DNA of 64,000 nucleotides. Origin: Woronichinia naegeliana WA131. Lineage in GTDB: Bacteria > Cyanobacteriota > Cyanobacteriia > Cyanobacteriales > Microcystaceae. The stretch lies in contig CP073041.1 of assembly GCA_025370055.1 (NCBI GenBank), positions 5,674,272 to 5,738,271 of the forward strand, given 5' to 3'. Positions 26,766-35,950 of this stretch are shown piece by piece; the first letter of the stretch is position 1; every line of letters begins with the position of its first letter. The translations under genes and the position numbers were made by a program. Under the pieces are notes generated by a model. The model was not told the DNA's origin and ran no database searches. It worked only from the letters and a program-made list of their open reading frames with translations.

Positions 26766-27551
26766 ATGAACATGAAAAAAATTAAAAGGAAGATTAATCT
26801 CTTCTTCTCAAATTTGTCAACGAATTTTAGCTTTTTGTTCGGTCGAGTTAGTCTAAACATGGCCCTTGGGAATAACAAGGAACGTCATTTAATTGGCATA
26901 TTACCCATTGTTGGCTACGCTATTGTTGCGATGTCATTCGTGGATTTTGTCTCTGTTCTTTTTCCCCTCCAACTGCAAAACCCTGATTGGGAACTCAAGA
27001 CTATCAGTACTTTTGTTGAGCAAATCTGGGCTTTTTTGATTGGTTTAGGATTTATTTTTACTCGTTACTTCCAGGAAAATCAAGGGGATATTCGTTCTGT
27101 AGAACTCTTTTTTCTAAGGTTTATTCGTTGGTTTATATTAATAATGGCGATCGCTTTGTTGCTGATGATTCCCCTCGTTCTATTGGATACTCATCGATTG
27201 CTATCATTTTTTAATGGACAAATAAGCACACAAAAGAATAACGCTCTTAAACAGGTTTCTCAGTTGGAAACAAGTCTTGCCCAAGGAGATAATCCTGATC
27301 AAGTAAGATCTTTTGCTAAAGCTCTCAATTTTCCTCCAGAAGTCTTAAACTTACCGGCTCCCGAACTTCAAAAAATCATTAAAACCAATATAGCCGATGC
27401 CAAAACCAAAATTACGCAAGAAGCAGCTCAAACTCAAAAACAGCAATCTATAAATACATGGAAAAGTAGCGTCAAAAGCATTATTGGTATAATAATTACT
27501 AGTTTGACTTCTATCATTATTTGGCTCAAAATAGGCAAAGCTTTTAAGTAA
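26766..27551 (+). CDS. HpsJ-like membrane protein
   Basis: About 261 aa with four hydrophobic segments: near residues 47-70, 95-115, 130-155 and 235-255. A charged helical region between the third and fourth contains repeated Gln/Lys. The FVDFVSVLFPLQLQNPDWEL pattern after the first helix is typical of the cyanobacterial HpsJ family. HpsJ is linked to hormogonium polysaccharide/motility in filamentous species, but most unicellular homologues have no defined role. A TTG at 26733 is possible, but ATG 26766 or 26772 is preferred. Confidence 0.6.
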   Translation: MNMKKIKRKINLFFSNLSTNFSFLFGRVSLNMALGNNKERHLIGILPIVGYAIVAMSFVDFVSVLFPLQLQNPDWELKTISTFVEQIWAFLIGLGFIFTRYFQENQGDIRSVELFFLRFIRWFILIMAIALLLMIPLVLLDTHRLLSFFNGQISTQKNNALKQVSQLETSLAQGDNPDQVRSFAKALNFPPEVLNLPAPELQKIIKTNIADAKTKITQEAAQTQKQQSINTWKSSVKSIIGIIITSLTSIIIWLKIGKAFK

Positions 27552-27697
27552 CCTGTTACAGATGAGATTGATCGCGCCTATATCTATTTTCATTGAATAA
27601 AATCTATGATTGAAGTAGATAAAATACTTTTTTGTCACTTTCCCATGAAACGTTAATATTGATCAATAATCCTCATTGACTAGGAATTACAGCCTTT

Positions 27698-29890
27698 ATG
27701 ACCGTTGCTACCCCTGAATTTTGCCAAGGAATCCAGTATTTTGCCCCCAATTTGTCCGATTTCGACCGTTTTGGACAAGAACCAGCGATCGCCGTTAACC
27801 AAAAAGCCATCACTTCTGCCAGCGATCCCCAAGCCGTTTATCAAACCTTATTAGCTGCCGATGCTCTACGGTATTTAACGCTGCAAACTACAGCTAGTAA
27901 GGAATCGGGACACCCAGGCGGTTTTGCCAGTATTGCCGACGCGATCGCAGCCTTGGTGATGTTGGGCTACAAAAATACGGTGACAGAGGTTGGACATCAT
28001 GCCCCAGGCTTCTACAGCAATATGTTTCTGGATCGCTCCCTGGAAGCTATGGGCATTAAAACCGTCAAAGAAATGGGCGATCGCTTTCGGGAAATGCACG
28101 GTCTTTTAGGACATTTATCGGGACAAATTCCGGGTTTATTAGCACCGGCGGGGCCGTTAGGTCAGGGTCAACACTTTGCCATGGCGGGAGCAAAATTACA
28201 CCCAGGCGTACTCTTTCCTGTCACCATTGGCGATGGCGGTTTAGGGGAGCCTTATATCATGAGTAGTTTTGGGCATTTCCATACAGCCTATCCCGAAATT
28301 ACTAACTTTTTGCCTATCTTAGTTTGGAATGGTTACAGTCAGGAACATCACAGCATGGTTTCGACTAAATCTAATGAAGAAATGATCAATTATTGGCGAG
28401 GAAATGGTTTTGAAGAAATTATTTTTGTGAATGCCAAAGACTATGACGATGCGAATCAAGTAGGGGATTATGTTGATAGTACTAAGTTTTCTTTTGCAAA
28501 ACGTCTCGAATTTACCCAGGCGATTTTAGAAGCCACCGACAAAGCCGCCAAATCTGCATTAGGTGGTAAATTAACGGTCTTAATTGTTAAACAATTAAAA
28601 GGGGCGGGAGTTCATAAACGAGGAGCGCAATCCCATAATTTATACCCAGGCGATAATTTAGAAAAGGATTACATTATTTCTGCCTTAAAAGAACGAGCTT
28701 TATCTCCTGAAGCTTGGCAATTAGTTCGTACCAACTTTGAGCGATCGGCGGGTGGCCCTGCATCCCAAATTGTTGTCACCGAAAAAGAATTACCTTTACC
28801 TGAGTTAAGCACATTACCTTTAACAGAATTTGCCGTAAAAGGCGATAAAAAAGTCGCCACAACCGCGATGGGTGAATTAGTGGTTCATGTGGGCAAAAAT
28901 GACCCCAATTTTGTGGTAACAAATGCCGATGGTAACGCCGCTTCTGCCATTAATAATATTAATGTGGGTTTAAAAATTGTCCATCCCACAGTTGATGATA
29001 CCTATTTTCAAGGGCCAAAGGGTCAAGTTTATGAACCGTTAAGTGAAGATGCCTGTGCAGGATTAGCGGTCGGATTAGCTCTGTTTGGAGCCAGGACTTT
29101 GTGGTGTTCCTACGAATCTTTTGCAATTAATGGTCTTCCCATTTGGCAAACCGTAACTCAAGCGATGGCTGAATTACGTCGTCCTACCCCTTCAACGATT
29201 ACCCTATTTACCGCCGGAGCCTTAGAGCAAGGGCGTAATGGTTGGACACATCAACGACCTGAGATTGAAAATTATTTTGCCGCTATGATGCGAAATGGCA
29301 ATATTTTCCCGCTTTTTCCCTGTGATGCCAATAGTATTCAAATCTGTTATCAATGGGCTTTACAAACGAAAAATAAAGGCATTACCATTACCGCTAGTAA
29401 ATCTCCTTTACCGATTTACACCACCTTTGCACAAACCCGTGAAGCCTTACAAAATGGCGGTGTAGTCTTACACAACAGCGAAGGTAAGAAAAAAGTGGTT
29501 TTTGGGGTCATTGGTGATATGACTTTAATCCCCGTTTTTGAAGCTGCTACCCGTTTAGAAACCCAGGGATTTGGTGTTAAAGTTGTCTCAATTATTAATC
29601 CTCGTTGTCTCTATCGTCCTCACGATGTTTTGGCGGAATCTTGCTCAGAAAGTGATACTCATTTCTTAGATAATGCTGGTTTTGAAAATCTCTTTGGTGG
29701 TGATGCCTTAATTGGGGTAAGTGGCGGAACCAGTGCCATGTTAGAACCGTTATTATTGCGTTCTACGGCTCCCCGTGATGTCTTTGCTTGGAAGCGAGGT
29801 GAAACTACTGCCAGTGCTGGTCAATTGATGGGTTACAACGGTTTAACGGCTCAGGCTTTAGGCGATCGCGCTTTGCAATTGTTAGGTTAA
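27698..29890 (+). CDS. Transketolase/phosphoketolase-like TPP enzyme
   Basis: A 730-aa thiamine-diphosphate enzyme related to transketolase and phosphoketolase. Visible are ASKESGHPGG near residue 68, a TPP-binding region GDGGLGEPYIMSSFGHF near 185, and EHHSMVSTKSN. The C-terminal half contains GARTLWCSYESFAINGLP. It matches the Synechocystis Sll0529-type group rather than the main Calvin-cycle transketolase (about 670 aa) or Xfp phosphoketolase (about 800 aa). The exact sugar phosphate substrate is not settled. Monocistronic; ATG 27698. Confidence 0.75.
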   Translation: MTVATPEFCQGIQYFAPNLSDFDRFGQEPAIAVNQKAITSASDPQAVYQTLLAADALRYLTLQTTASKESGHPGGFASIADAIAALVMLGYKNTVTEVGHHAPGFYSNMFLDRSLEAMGIKTVKEMGDRFREMHGLLGHLSGQIPGLLAPAGPLGQGQHFAMAGAKLHPGVLFPVTIGDGGLGEPYIMSSFGHFHTAYPEITNFLPILVWNGYSQEHHSMVSTKSNEEMINYWRGNGFEEIIFVNAKDYDDANQVGDYVDSTKFSFAKRLEFTQAILEATDKAAKSALGGKLTVLIVKQLKGAGVHKRGAQSHNLYPGDNLEKDYIISALKERALSPEAWQLVRTNFERSAGGPASQIVVTEKELPLPELSTLPLTEFAVKGDKKVATTAMGELVVHVGKNDPNFVVTNADGNAASAINNINVGLKIVHPTVDDTYFQGPKGQVYEPLSEDACAGLAVGLALFGARTLWCSYESFAINGLPIWQTVTQAMAELRRPTPSTITLFTAGALEQGRNGWTHQRPEIENYFAAMMRNGNIFPLFPCDANSIQICYQWALQTKNKGITITASKSPLPIYTTFAQTREALQNGGVVLHNSEGKKKVVFGVIGDMTLIPVFEAATRLETQGFGVKVVSIINPRCLYRPHDVLAESCSESDTHFLDNAGFENLFGGDALIGVSGGTSAMLEPLLLRSTAPRDVFAWKRGETTASAGQLMGYNGLTAQALGDRALQLLG

Positions 29891-29999
29891 AGTTAGCAAA
29901 ATGGGAGATTGATGATTTTTCTCCCTATTCTAAATATTTGTCCCCTAACTATACTAAACACGGTCATAGGTTGTGAATTTTAAAAAGAAGAGATACTAT

Positions 30000-30351
30000 G
30001 ACTAAAATAGGAAAAATGATTCAAAGGGCTGAAAATTATTAAGTTAGAATTTACCGACGAAGACAAAAAACTTTTGTCATACTGGAGATTTAACCACCTG
30101 CATCCCAGAGTACAGCTAAAGATGGAAGTTCTATGACTAAAAAGTCAGAAATTATCCGATCAAAAAATTGCCAAATTAGCAGGAATTTCGGCAAATACGG
30201 TGACAAAATACATCCGAGATTATCAAGAAGGTGACATATGATAAACTAAAAGAAATAAAATTTAATCGCCCTGAAAGTGAGTTAAAAAAGCATCAAAAAA
30301 CAATTGAGGAATACTTTGAGCTAAATCCACCAGCAACAATAAATGAGGCTA
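30000..30351 (+). pseudogene. IS630-family transposase, decayed N-terminal fragment
   Basis: About 110 codons match the N-terminal HTH region of IS630 transposases: IIKLEFTDEDKKLLSYW, then QKIAKLAGISANTVTKYI, then ELKKHQKTIEEYFELNPPATINEA. An in-frame TGA after MEVL (where the family has Trp) and a frameshift after RDYQEG break it. The sequence ends abruptly at about 30351, where another decayed element begins. Confidence 0.75.
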
Positions 30352-31114
30352 GTTCCGCAGAAGTTTGTGTCTAGGAGAAAGAAGGGGACGACGACCGTTA
30401 AGAGAAGCCGCAATCAAGAGATTCCGTAGCCAATGCTCATGGTAACGAAAACCATTGAGACTCTCAAAGGGAGAAAGTTGTCCCTGCCTCTGAAGACGAG
30501 TTTTACGACAATAAGGACGAAAATTCCACAACAAAGCAAGAGAACGAACCGTTAGTCTCGCCGATGTTAAATTGCCGTGAAAATATTGCATGGACTAAAC
30601 CACTATACACTGAAAGTGCATAGGTTTGATGGGGACTGAAAGTCCCATATCTTAGCTTCGTTATTATACTTTGCACGGTCATAACTTACATTGTTCGTAA
30701 CTATAATAATGGGGAGTACGATAAAGGCTTAAATTATAGCCGTGTGAAGTATAGCTTACTGAACAACTTCAGCTTCATTTTATCTAAAATTCTAATTCGA
30801 GCCATATCTAACCTTAGAAATGTGTAGCAGCTAAAGCCTTGCACTGAAAGTGCATAGTTTTGGACTAGCGTGTTTAGGATAATAAAGGGCTTTTTCTGCC
30901 AATTCCACCCTTTCACTCATATACGGCATCACAAAGTCGAAATTTGATAGGCTTCTTTATTGCTCTTTAATTTTATTCGTTTTGTTGTCAGCTTCTGACG
31001 CTTTGAGTTAACCAAACCTTGTAATTTATAGCCTTTCTCCATTACTTCGGGGAATATTTCTGGATATTTCTCCCTCATTTTATCTAGTCGCGCTGACGCG
31101 CTAAAGGCCGCCAA
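30349..31114 (-). pseudogene. Scattered remains of one minus-strand transposase
   Basis: Three coding-like blocks occur in order on the minus strand: near 31070-30945 MREKYPEIFPEVMEKGYKL..., near 30930-30850 FVMPYMSERVELAEKALYY, and 30591-30349 LLWNFRPYCRKTRLQ...PFESLNGFRYHEHWLRNLLIA. Each resembles part of a DDE transposase type common in cyanobacteria, but stops and gaps separate them. The 16-bp sequence CACTGAAAGTGCATAG occurs twice within the gaps (30608, 30842). Not functional. The IS family is not certain. Confidence 0.5.
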
Positions 31115-31371
31115 ATGCGGTGTAAATTTGGCGGTAAAGAAGCAAATATTGACAAGCCTCCTGCCGAGTGGCTACAGACTATGGAGGCTCTATGTCGGTT
31201 CCTACGTTGGTCTCCACCAGAGCGTATTGTCCTGATTATCGCAGATTCCTGAATGAGTTTTCCAACCGACATATCGGGGGAAGTACAGAGCTTGGCGACT
31301 ACCAGAATAGACTTTTGAAGGTCTAGGACTTCACTACAACACTCCCTTGACTACGAGAAACGAACTACATA
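31115..31371. other. Unassigned spacer before IS copy 1
   Basis: No supported gene. Short overlapping frames occur on both strands but show no family signature. It is probably further debris of mobile DNA. Confidence 0.4.
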
Positions 31372-33058
31372 GGGCTTGCTGAAAAAAGCTGAAACCTTTA
31401 CGGAGAAAAATAGTAGGCGAATTAAGAACCGCTAGAATGCACGAAAATAGGGTAGAATGCCTCAAAACCATTGCATTAAGAAGAGAGAAAGCAGATGTAC
31501 CGAAAGCAACAGTACTCAATTGAAACACCAGAAAACTTGAAAAATCTGTTCGGCGGGCAGTTAGACGAAGAAAATCGTTGGATAGAAATGTCAAAAATGA
31601 TTCTTTGGGAAGAATATGAGGAAGAATATGCAAAAAACTTCACAGAAAAAAAAGGAGCCCCAGCCAAATCATTTAGAATGGCATTAGGAGCATTAATTAT
31701 CAAAGAAATTTCAGGAAAAAGTGACAGAGAAACAGTAGAACAAATAAAAGAGAACCCTTATTTACAGTACTTTATAGGAATGGAAAGCTATAGTAGCAAA
31801 GAAGCATTTAATGCGTCAATGATGGTTCATTTTCGTAAAAAAATAGGAATGGAATTAATAAATAAAATTAATAAAGAAATAGAAAAAAAGCGACGGGTGT
31901 AGCGTCAGGAAAAAAAGAAAATGAAGGAAAGTTACTGTTAGATGCGACTTGTACACCAGCAGATATAAAATATCCAACGGATATAGGAATATTGAATGAT
32001 GCCAGAGAAAAAACAGAAAAAATAATAGATAAGCGATATGAAGAAATAAAAGAGAAAAGGAAAGAAAAGCCGAGGACTTATAGGGAAGTGGCAAGAAAAG
32101 AGTACTTAGCCATAGAAAAAAAACGTCGTGTGTCAAAAAAAGAAAGAAGAAAAGGAACAAAAAAACAACTAGGATATATAAAAAGAAACTTGTCTCATAT
32201 AGAAAAAATGATAGAAGAGGGAGCAAAGTTAGAAAAACTAACGAAAAAAGAGCAAGAAGAGCTTGTAACGATAGGAAAAGTGTATGAGCAACAGTTAGAA
32301 ATGTATGAAAAAAAGACAAATAAAGTAGAAAACAGAATCGTGAGTGTAAGCCAACCTCACGTGCGTCCAATAGTGCGTGGAAAAGCGGGAAAAGCAGTAG
32401 AGTTTGGAGCTAAAATATCGGCAAGTAATGTGAATGGCTTTGTCTTCTTAGACAAATTAAGTTGGGATAATTACAACGAATCGGGAGATTTACAAGCGCG
32501 AATAGAAGAATATAAAAGGGAAACAGGATGTTATCCGGAATCGGTTCATGTGGATAAAATCTATCGAACAAAAGCGAATCGAGCTTATTGTAAAGAAAGG
32601 GATATAAGAATGAGTGGTCCCCGATTGGGAAGACCGCCGAAAGAGGTGAGCAAAGAAAAAAAGAAAGAGGCACGCTCAGATGAAAGAGTGCGTAATGCCA
32701 TTGAGGGTAAATTCGGACAGGGAAAGAGGAAATTTAGTCTTGGTCGAGTGATGGCCAAACTACCTGAGACCTCGGAAACGGTAATTGCGATGAACTTTTT
32801 GGTAATGAATCTTTCTACTCTACTTCAGAAGACAAAAAGTAAAAAGTTGTAGAGTCGTTTTTCTTGTGAAAAATGGTGTTAATTTTCCTCTCTTTTGTGA
32901 GGAGTGATTTGTGTTGACCTTTTTAGACAGAAAGGAACAATAGATTAAACAAAATCTGTATTTTGATTTGTTTCCATAAGGATAAGTTATCTATGCTTTT
33001 TCAGTCCATACTTCCCTAACCCACATTTCTTTCGTTTTTTGACTTTTTCAGCAAGCCC
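31372..33058 (+). mobile_element. IS5/IS1182-like element, copy 1 (frameshifted)
   Basis: 1687 bp bounded by the inverted repeat GGGCTTGCTGAAAAA / TTTTTCAGCAAGCCC. It is nearly identical to copies at 35951, 42706 and 46286, but in the opposite orientation. The flanking hexamers differ (TACATA left, TACTTA right), whereas the other copies have matching 6-bp duplications. The right flank enters the plasmid-like block directly. Confidence 0.9.
31495..32852 (+). pseudogene. IS5/IS1182-like transposase, copy 1, frameshifted
   Basis: Compared with the intact 452-aa copies, a run of eight A (EIEKKAT codons) has only seven A near 31882-31889. The first frame therefore ends at 31902 after 135 aa. The remaining catalytic part continues in the next frame, listed from 31992. 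It carries the Leu variant (SKMILWEEY) at a position where copies 2 and 3 have Pro. Inactive unless slippage on the A-run restores the frame. Confidence 0.85.
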
Positions 33059-33103
33059 TACTTAAACAGGTCTCGATCCGCATCAAAGAGACATGGCAAA
33101 AGG

Positions 33104-33562
33104 CTAGAGTTCTTTCAACAGGAGGCTAATAAACTTATTAAGCACCTTTACGGTCTCCTTGTAATACTTGGATTGTTCCCCAACCGACAAAATCTTCATC
33201 CCAAGAACCCGATCTCGAAGCTGATGTAGCAGATCACGATCAAGTTGCTTAATACCTGAAAACATATCTAGTTGTTGAGGATTTCCATGATTAGAGAAAG
33301 AAGTCTTACCCTCCATGTCCGATAGCTGAAGTCGCAATACTGCCATCTCGTCTTTCAGTTTCTCGTTTTCTTTTTCCAAACTCTCATGTAATACATGGTT
33401 TAATGCAAAATGTTCAATCAAATCTGCCCTTGTAATACGCTGTTTGTCGGCTATATTTCCTAGCATTTCCCATGTTGAATCTGTCGCCCGAATGCTTCTG
33501 ACAGGACGAAGCTCATTAGACTTTTGAATAAATTTACCGTTGTCACCACGAATGCGGGTCAT
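33104..33562 (-). CDS. Plasmid-type coiled-coil protein with operator sites upstream
   Basis: A 152-aa basic protein. Residues 1-50 could form a small DNA-binding fold (VRSIRATDSTWEMLGNIADKQRITRADLIEHF). A coiled coil follows at about 55-85 (LEKENEKLKDEMAVLRLQL) and then a helical tail. Last gene of a minus-strand plasmid block. Palindromic CATGTAATACATGG-type motifs lie just upstream (33568-33625), and one lies inside the gene at 33385. A role in plasmid copy control or gene regulation is inferred. Family not recognised. Confidence 0.6.
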   Translation of the reverse strand: MTRIRGDNGKFIQKSNELRPVRSIRATDSTWEMLGNIADKQRITRADLIEHFALNHVLHESLEKENEKLKDEMAVLRLQLSDMEGKTSFSNHGNPQQLDMFSGIKQLDRDLLHQLRDRVLGMKILSVGEQSKYYKETVKVLNKFISLLLKEL

Positions 33563-33636
33563 ACCGAGTAATACATGAAAGTCAGAGGATTGATTACCGA
33601 AAGGATAGCACTATCCATGTATTACTTGATTATTTA

Positions 33637-34488
33637 TTATTTTTCATCTTCAAGATAGAACCGTCCTCGTCTAGCTTGCTCTAAGCGATACCTTGCAAAA
33701 CTTATTTTTTCAGTAAAGTCAATTGGATTTGGAACATGGTTCGGAGGCAAAACTTGCTTGGCGGCCATTTTTATGGCGTTTATGGGGTGCATCCCGTTTT
33801 CTATGTTGTTTGCTGCTGTCTGACAAATCGCAGCATAATCAGCCAAATCAGTAATAGGAAAATAATCACGAAGTAATTCATTTTCACTAACAGGCTTACC
33901 TAAAGAAGACTCCAGCCTTTGCCTCATGTCAGAAGCCTTCTCTCCTGTAAGAACAAGATTGACTTCGTTGTGGACTCGTCCAAAGAATATCCCTGTTTCT
34001 TTAGAACGTGGGTTGTATTGGTTGGATGCCTCTAAAAACGACTTTACCTGATCTGTCAGTGCTGTCCTGCTAGAATTTTTCAATTTATCACGCATAGCAA
34101 TCCTGTCTATATCTGCTTCCATCTGAGCAGGAGTATAGCCAGAACCCAACCAAGAATGAATCCAGTCTTCTACGAACAAAGAAAAATCATCGTTGACCCA
34201 CATCGTAAAACGAACAGCAAGACGGGGATGTATCCATGTCCCCTGATATTTGCCACCTTGCTTTACCTCTATTAATTCCGTTACAGGAATTCCTGTAACG
34301 AGAGAAAGCTTATTGATGGCGGACTGTGCCATTTTTGTTTGTAGCCAATTGGACGTATCTTTTCTCTCTCCCGTTATCTCCAGATGTGCCTTACATATCT
34401 GGGTTGCATTGACATATCCATCTGTTTCTCGCTGATATATGGCAATTCCCTCAATTTTGCGCTCTATAGTCTTAATTCTAGTGTTCAT
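33637..34488 (-). CDS. KilA-N domain protein
   Basis: A 283-aa protein with a KilA-N DNA-binding domain in residues 12-110: GYVNATQICKAH, then GGKYQGTWIHPRLAVRFTMWV and the closing SLFVEDWIHSWL. KilA-N domains occur in phage and plasmid regulators. The C-terminal 170 residues are helical and unassigned. Its start is 3 bp from the stop of the 34492 gene, so the two are cotranscribed and may be translationally coupled. A plausible binder of the nearby palindromes, but that is inference. Confidence 0.8.
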   Translation of the reverse strand: MNTRIKTIERKIEGIAIYQRETDGYVNATQICKAHLEITGERKDTSNWLQTKMAQSAINKLSLVTGIPVTELIEVKQGGKYQGTWIHPRLAVRFTMWVNDDFSLFVEDWIHSWLGSGYTPAQMEADIDRIAMRDKLKNSSRTALTDQVKSFLEASNQYNPRSKETGIFFGRVHNEVNLVLTGEKASDMRQRLESSLGKPVSENELLRDYFPITDLADYAAICQTAANNIENGMHPINAIKMAAKQVLPPNHVPNPIDFTEKISFARYRLEQARRGRFYLEDEK

Positions 34489-34491
34489 ACT

Positions 34492-34809
34492 CTAAATTCC
34501 TTTGATTAACTGGTCTTTATAAGCTTCAGAGATAATTCTTTCCGTTAATTTATCTGGCTTAATCTCATAACCCAAAAATAGTAGATCACTGAGAAATATA
34601 CAGGACTTGCCATTCTTTGTGAAAACTGACACCCCTGACAAATCAATGATTTTTGTCTCTGTAACACAATCATAGTCGCTTGCGTCTAATCGCCTAGCGA
34701 ACTCCAAAATATCATTAGCGAGTGAATCGGGAACCCTGATAACTCTTGTTTTCCCGTGATTCCACTTAAACTTTCCTCCTGCGCCAACACGCTTACCACC
34801 TCTAGGCAT
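34492..34809 (-). CDS. Small plasmid-type protein with basic Gly-rich start
   Basis: A 105-aa protein beginning MPRGGKRVGAGGKFKW, a start often seen in phage or plasmid small DNA-associated proteins. RVIRVPDSLANDILEF follows, possibly a ribbon-helix-helix-like segment. First gene of the KilA-N pair. The CATGTAATACATGG and CCATGAAATACATGG sites lie 60-110 bp upstream. AGGAGAAAGAAA precedes the ATG as ribosome-binding site. Exact function unknown; a partition or autoregulatory role is possible. Confidence 0.6.
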   Translation of the reverse strand: MPRGGKRVGAGGKFKWNHGKTRVIRVPDSLANDILEFARRLDASDYDCVTETKIIDLSGVSVFTKNGKSCIFLSDLLFLGYEIKPDKLTERIISEAYKDQLIKGI

Positions 34810-34929
34810 TTTCTTTCTCCTATATTGACTATGTTACACCATCATTATCATAAGTAATGGAAAATGTCATGTAATACATGGTAAAGTATAGCAAAAATTA
34901 TCCATGAAATACATGGATAAAGCCAGTGT

Positions 34930-35038
34930 TATACTCTGAACGGGTTAGAACTTAACTTTTTCAAAATGGCTAAAAGCCTTATTAGCAATGGATTTTAGTC
35001 CTTTTTTATAAGTCCATTTTTTAGCCGTTTAGAGTATA
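34930..35038. repeat. Nested inverted repeats, candidate plasmid origin structure
   Basis: Outer arms TATACTCTGAACGG (34930-34943) and CCGTTTAGAGTATA (35025-35038) pair with one mismatch. Inside lie TGGCTAAAA / TTTTAGCCG-type arms and the palindrome GGATTTTAGTCC. No gene is present between 34810 and 35061. Such a folded region between rep and the next genes resembles single-strand origins of rolling-circle plasmids, or could be a bidirectional terminator. Confidence 0.5.
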
Positions 35039-35950
35039 GAAAGAGTCATGTTTTAGTGGTGTTAGGTGGTGTCGTCATATCCCTTTTCGGGAATCTTACA
35101 GACAATCCCTATCGCGGTCGCCGTAACCATGACATATTTTTTGATTTTCCTATTCCATCGAAAATAGAGAGACGGGCCTTCAGTCTCTTCCGTTGATTCC
35201 TCATCATGGCCAATTAAATCCTCTGGCTCCTCTTCTAATTCTCTGAAATAGTCCCGAAGAACACCGCCAACCCCGACTGCTCTTGTACCATGTACCTGTT
35301 TAACATACTCCAAAAACCAATCACAATCAGCCACAAGGTCACTTTCCTTGCACTGGTACTTTAAGATTTCCGCAATCAACCCCACTGGTGAACTTTCAGC
35401 CTGAACAGCTTTTACGTCCAGAATTGGAGAATAATCAACTCGAAGGCATTGCTTCCATAAAGCGATCCAATCAGTCTTGGATAGATAATCTTCCTTGTAA
35501 TAGCTATCCTTCAACAGGATTAGACAATGGAGATGAGGATGTGCTGATTGCCCATCGCGTCCCCTTGTAATCTCAACCGACTTTATCCAACCTATCCCAG
35601 GGAATGCCTTCAACTGGGTTAACCGTCTAAAAGACTGATTAAGATGATGCAATGTCTCTCTTAAATCGGTCAACTCACAATTTTTCATGGTCAACGTCAG
35701 AAAAATCCAACGCCCATCAGGATAATCAGTAACTACCTTTGGTAGATTCTCGTAGGCTTTTGCCTTCCAACGGAGCGATCGTCTCCACTGACAGATCGGA
35801 CAATGGCGAACCCGACAGAATTTAGCAGAAGCCAACTTTAACCTCTGTTGACCTGTCTTATTATCGGGAACCAGTTTGAATTCTAGTAATTGAGAGCAAA
35901 GGGAAACCCTCTCGGCGTGAGAATCCATTCCCCCTTGCTTGTAATAATTA

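Larger units (their letters stand above)
33385..34918. promoter_or_regulatory. Family of CATGTAATACATGG-type palindromic operator sites
   Basis: The motif occurs at 33385-33398 (CATGTAATACATGG, inside the 33104 gene), 33568-33577 (GTAATACATG), 33615-33625 (CCATGTATTAC), 34868-34881 (CATGTAATACATGG) and 34903-34916 (CCATGAAATACATGG core). Two pairs sit directly upstream of the genes starting at 33562 and 34809. This is the arrangement expected of a shared repressor or iteron-binding protein. Coordinates here span the whole set; only the listed positions are sites. Confidence 0.65.

Noticed and set aside
30608-30857. CACTGAAAGTGCATAG repeats as a CRISPR or attachment site
   Set aside because: Only two copies, 234 bp apart, inside decayed transposase DNA. 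No array and no cas genes in the window.
31855-32370. Long antisense frame in the IS transposase (MDAREVGLHS...), repeated at 36639, 43445 and 46974
   Set aside because: Leu/Phe/Ser-rich mirror of a Lys/Glu-rich coding strand, present only because the A-rich transposase lacks antisense stops. No ribosome-binding site or family.
34930-35038. RNA gene such as a tRNA or riboswitch
   Set aside because: No tRNA features and no known riboswitch core. The pairing fits plasmid origin or terminator DNA better.
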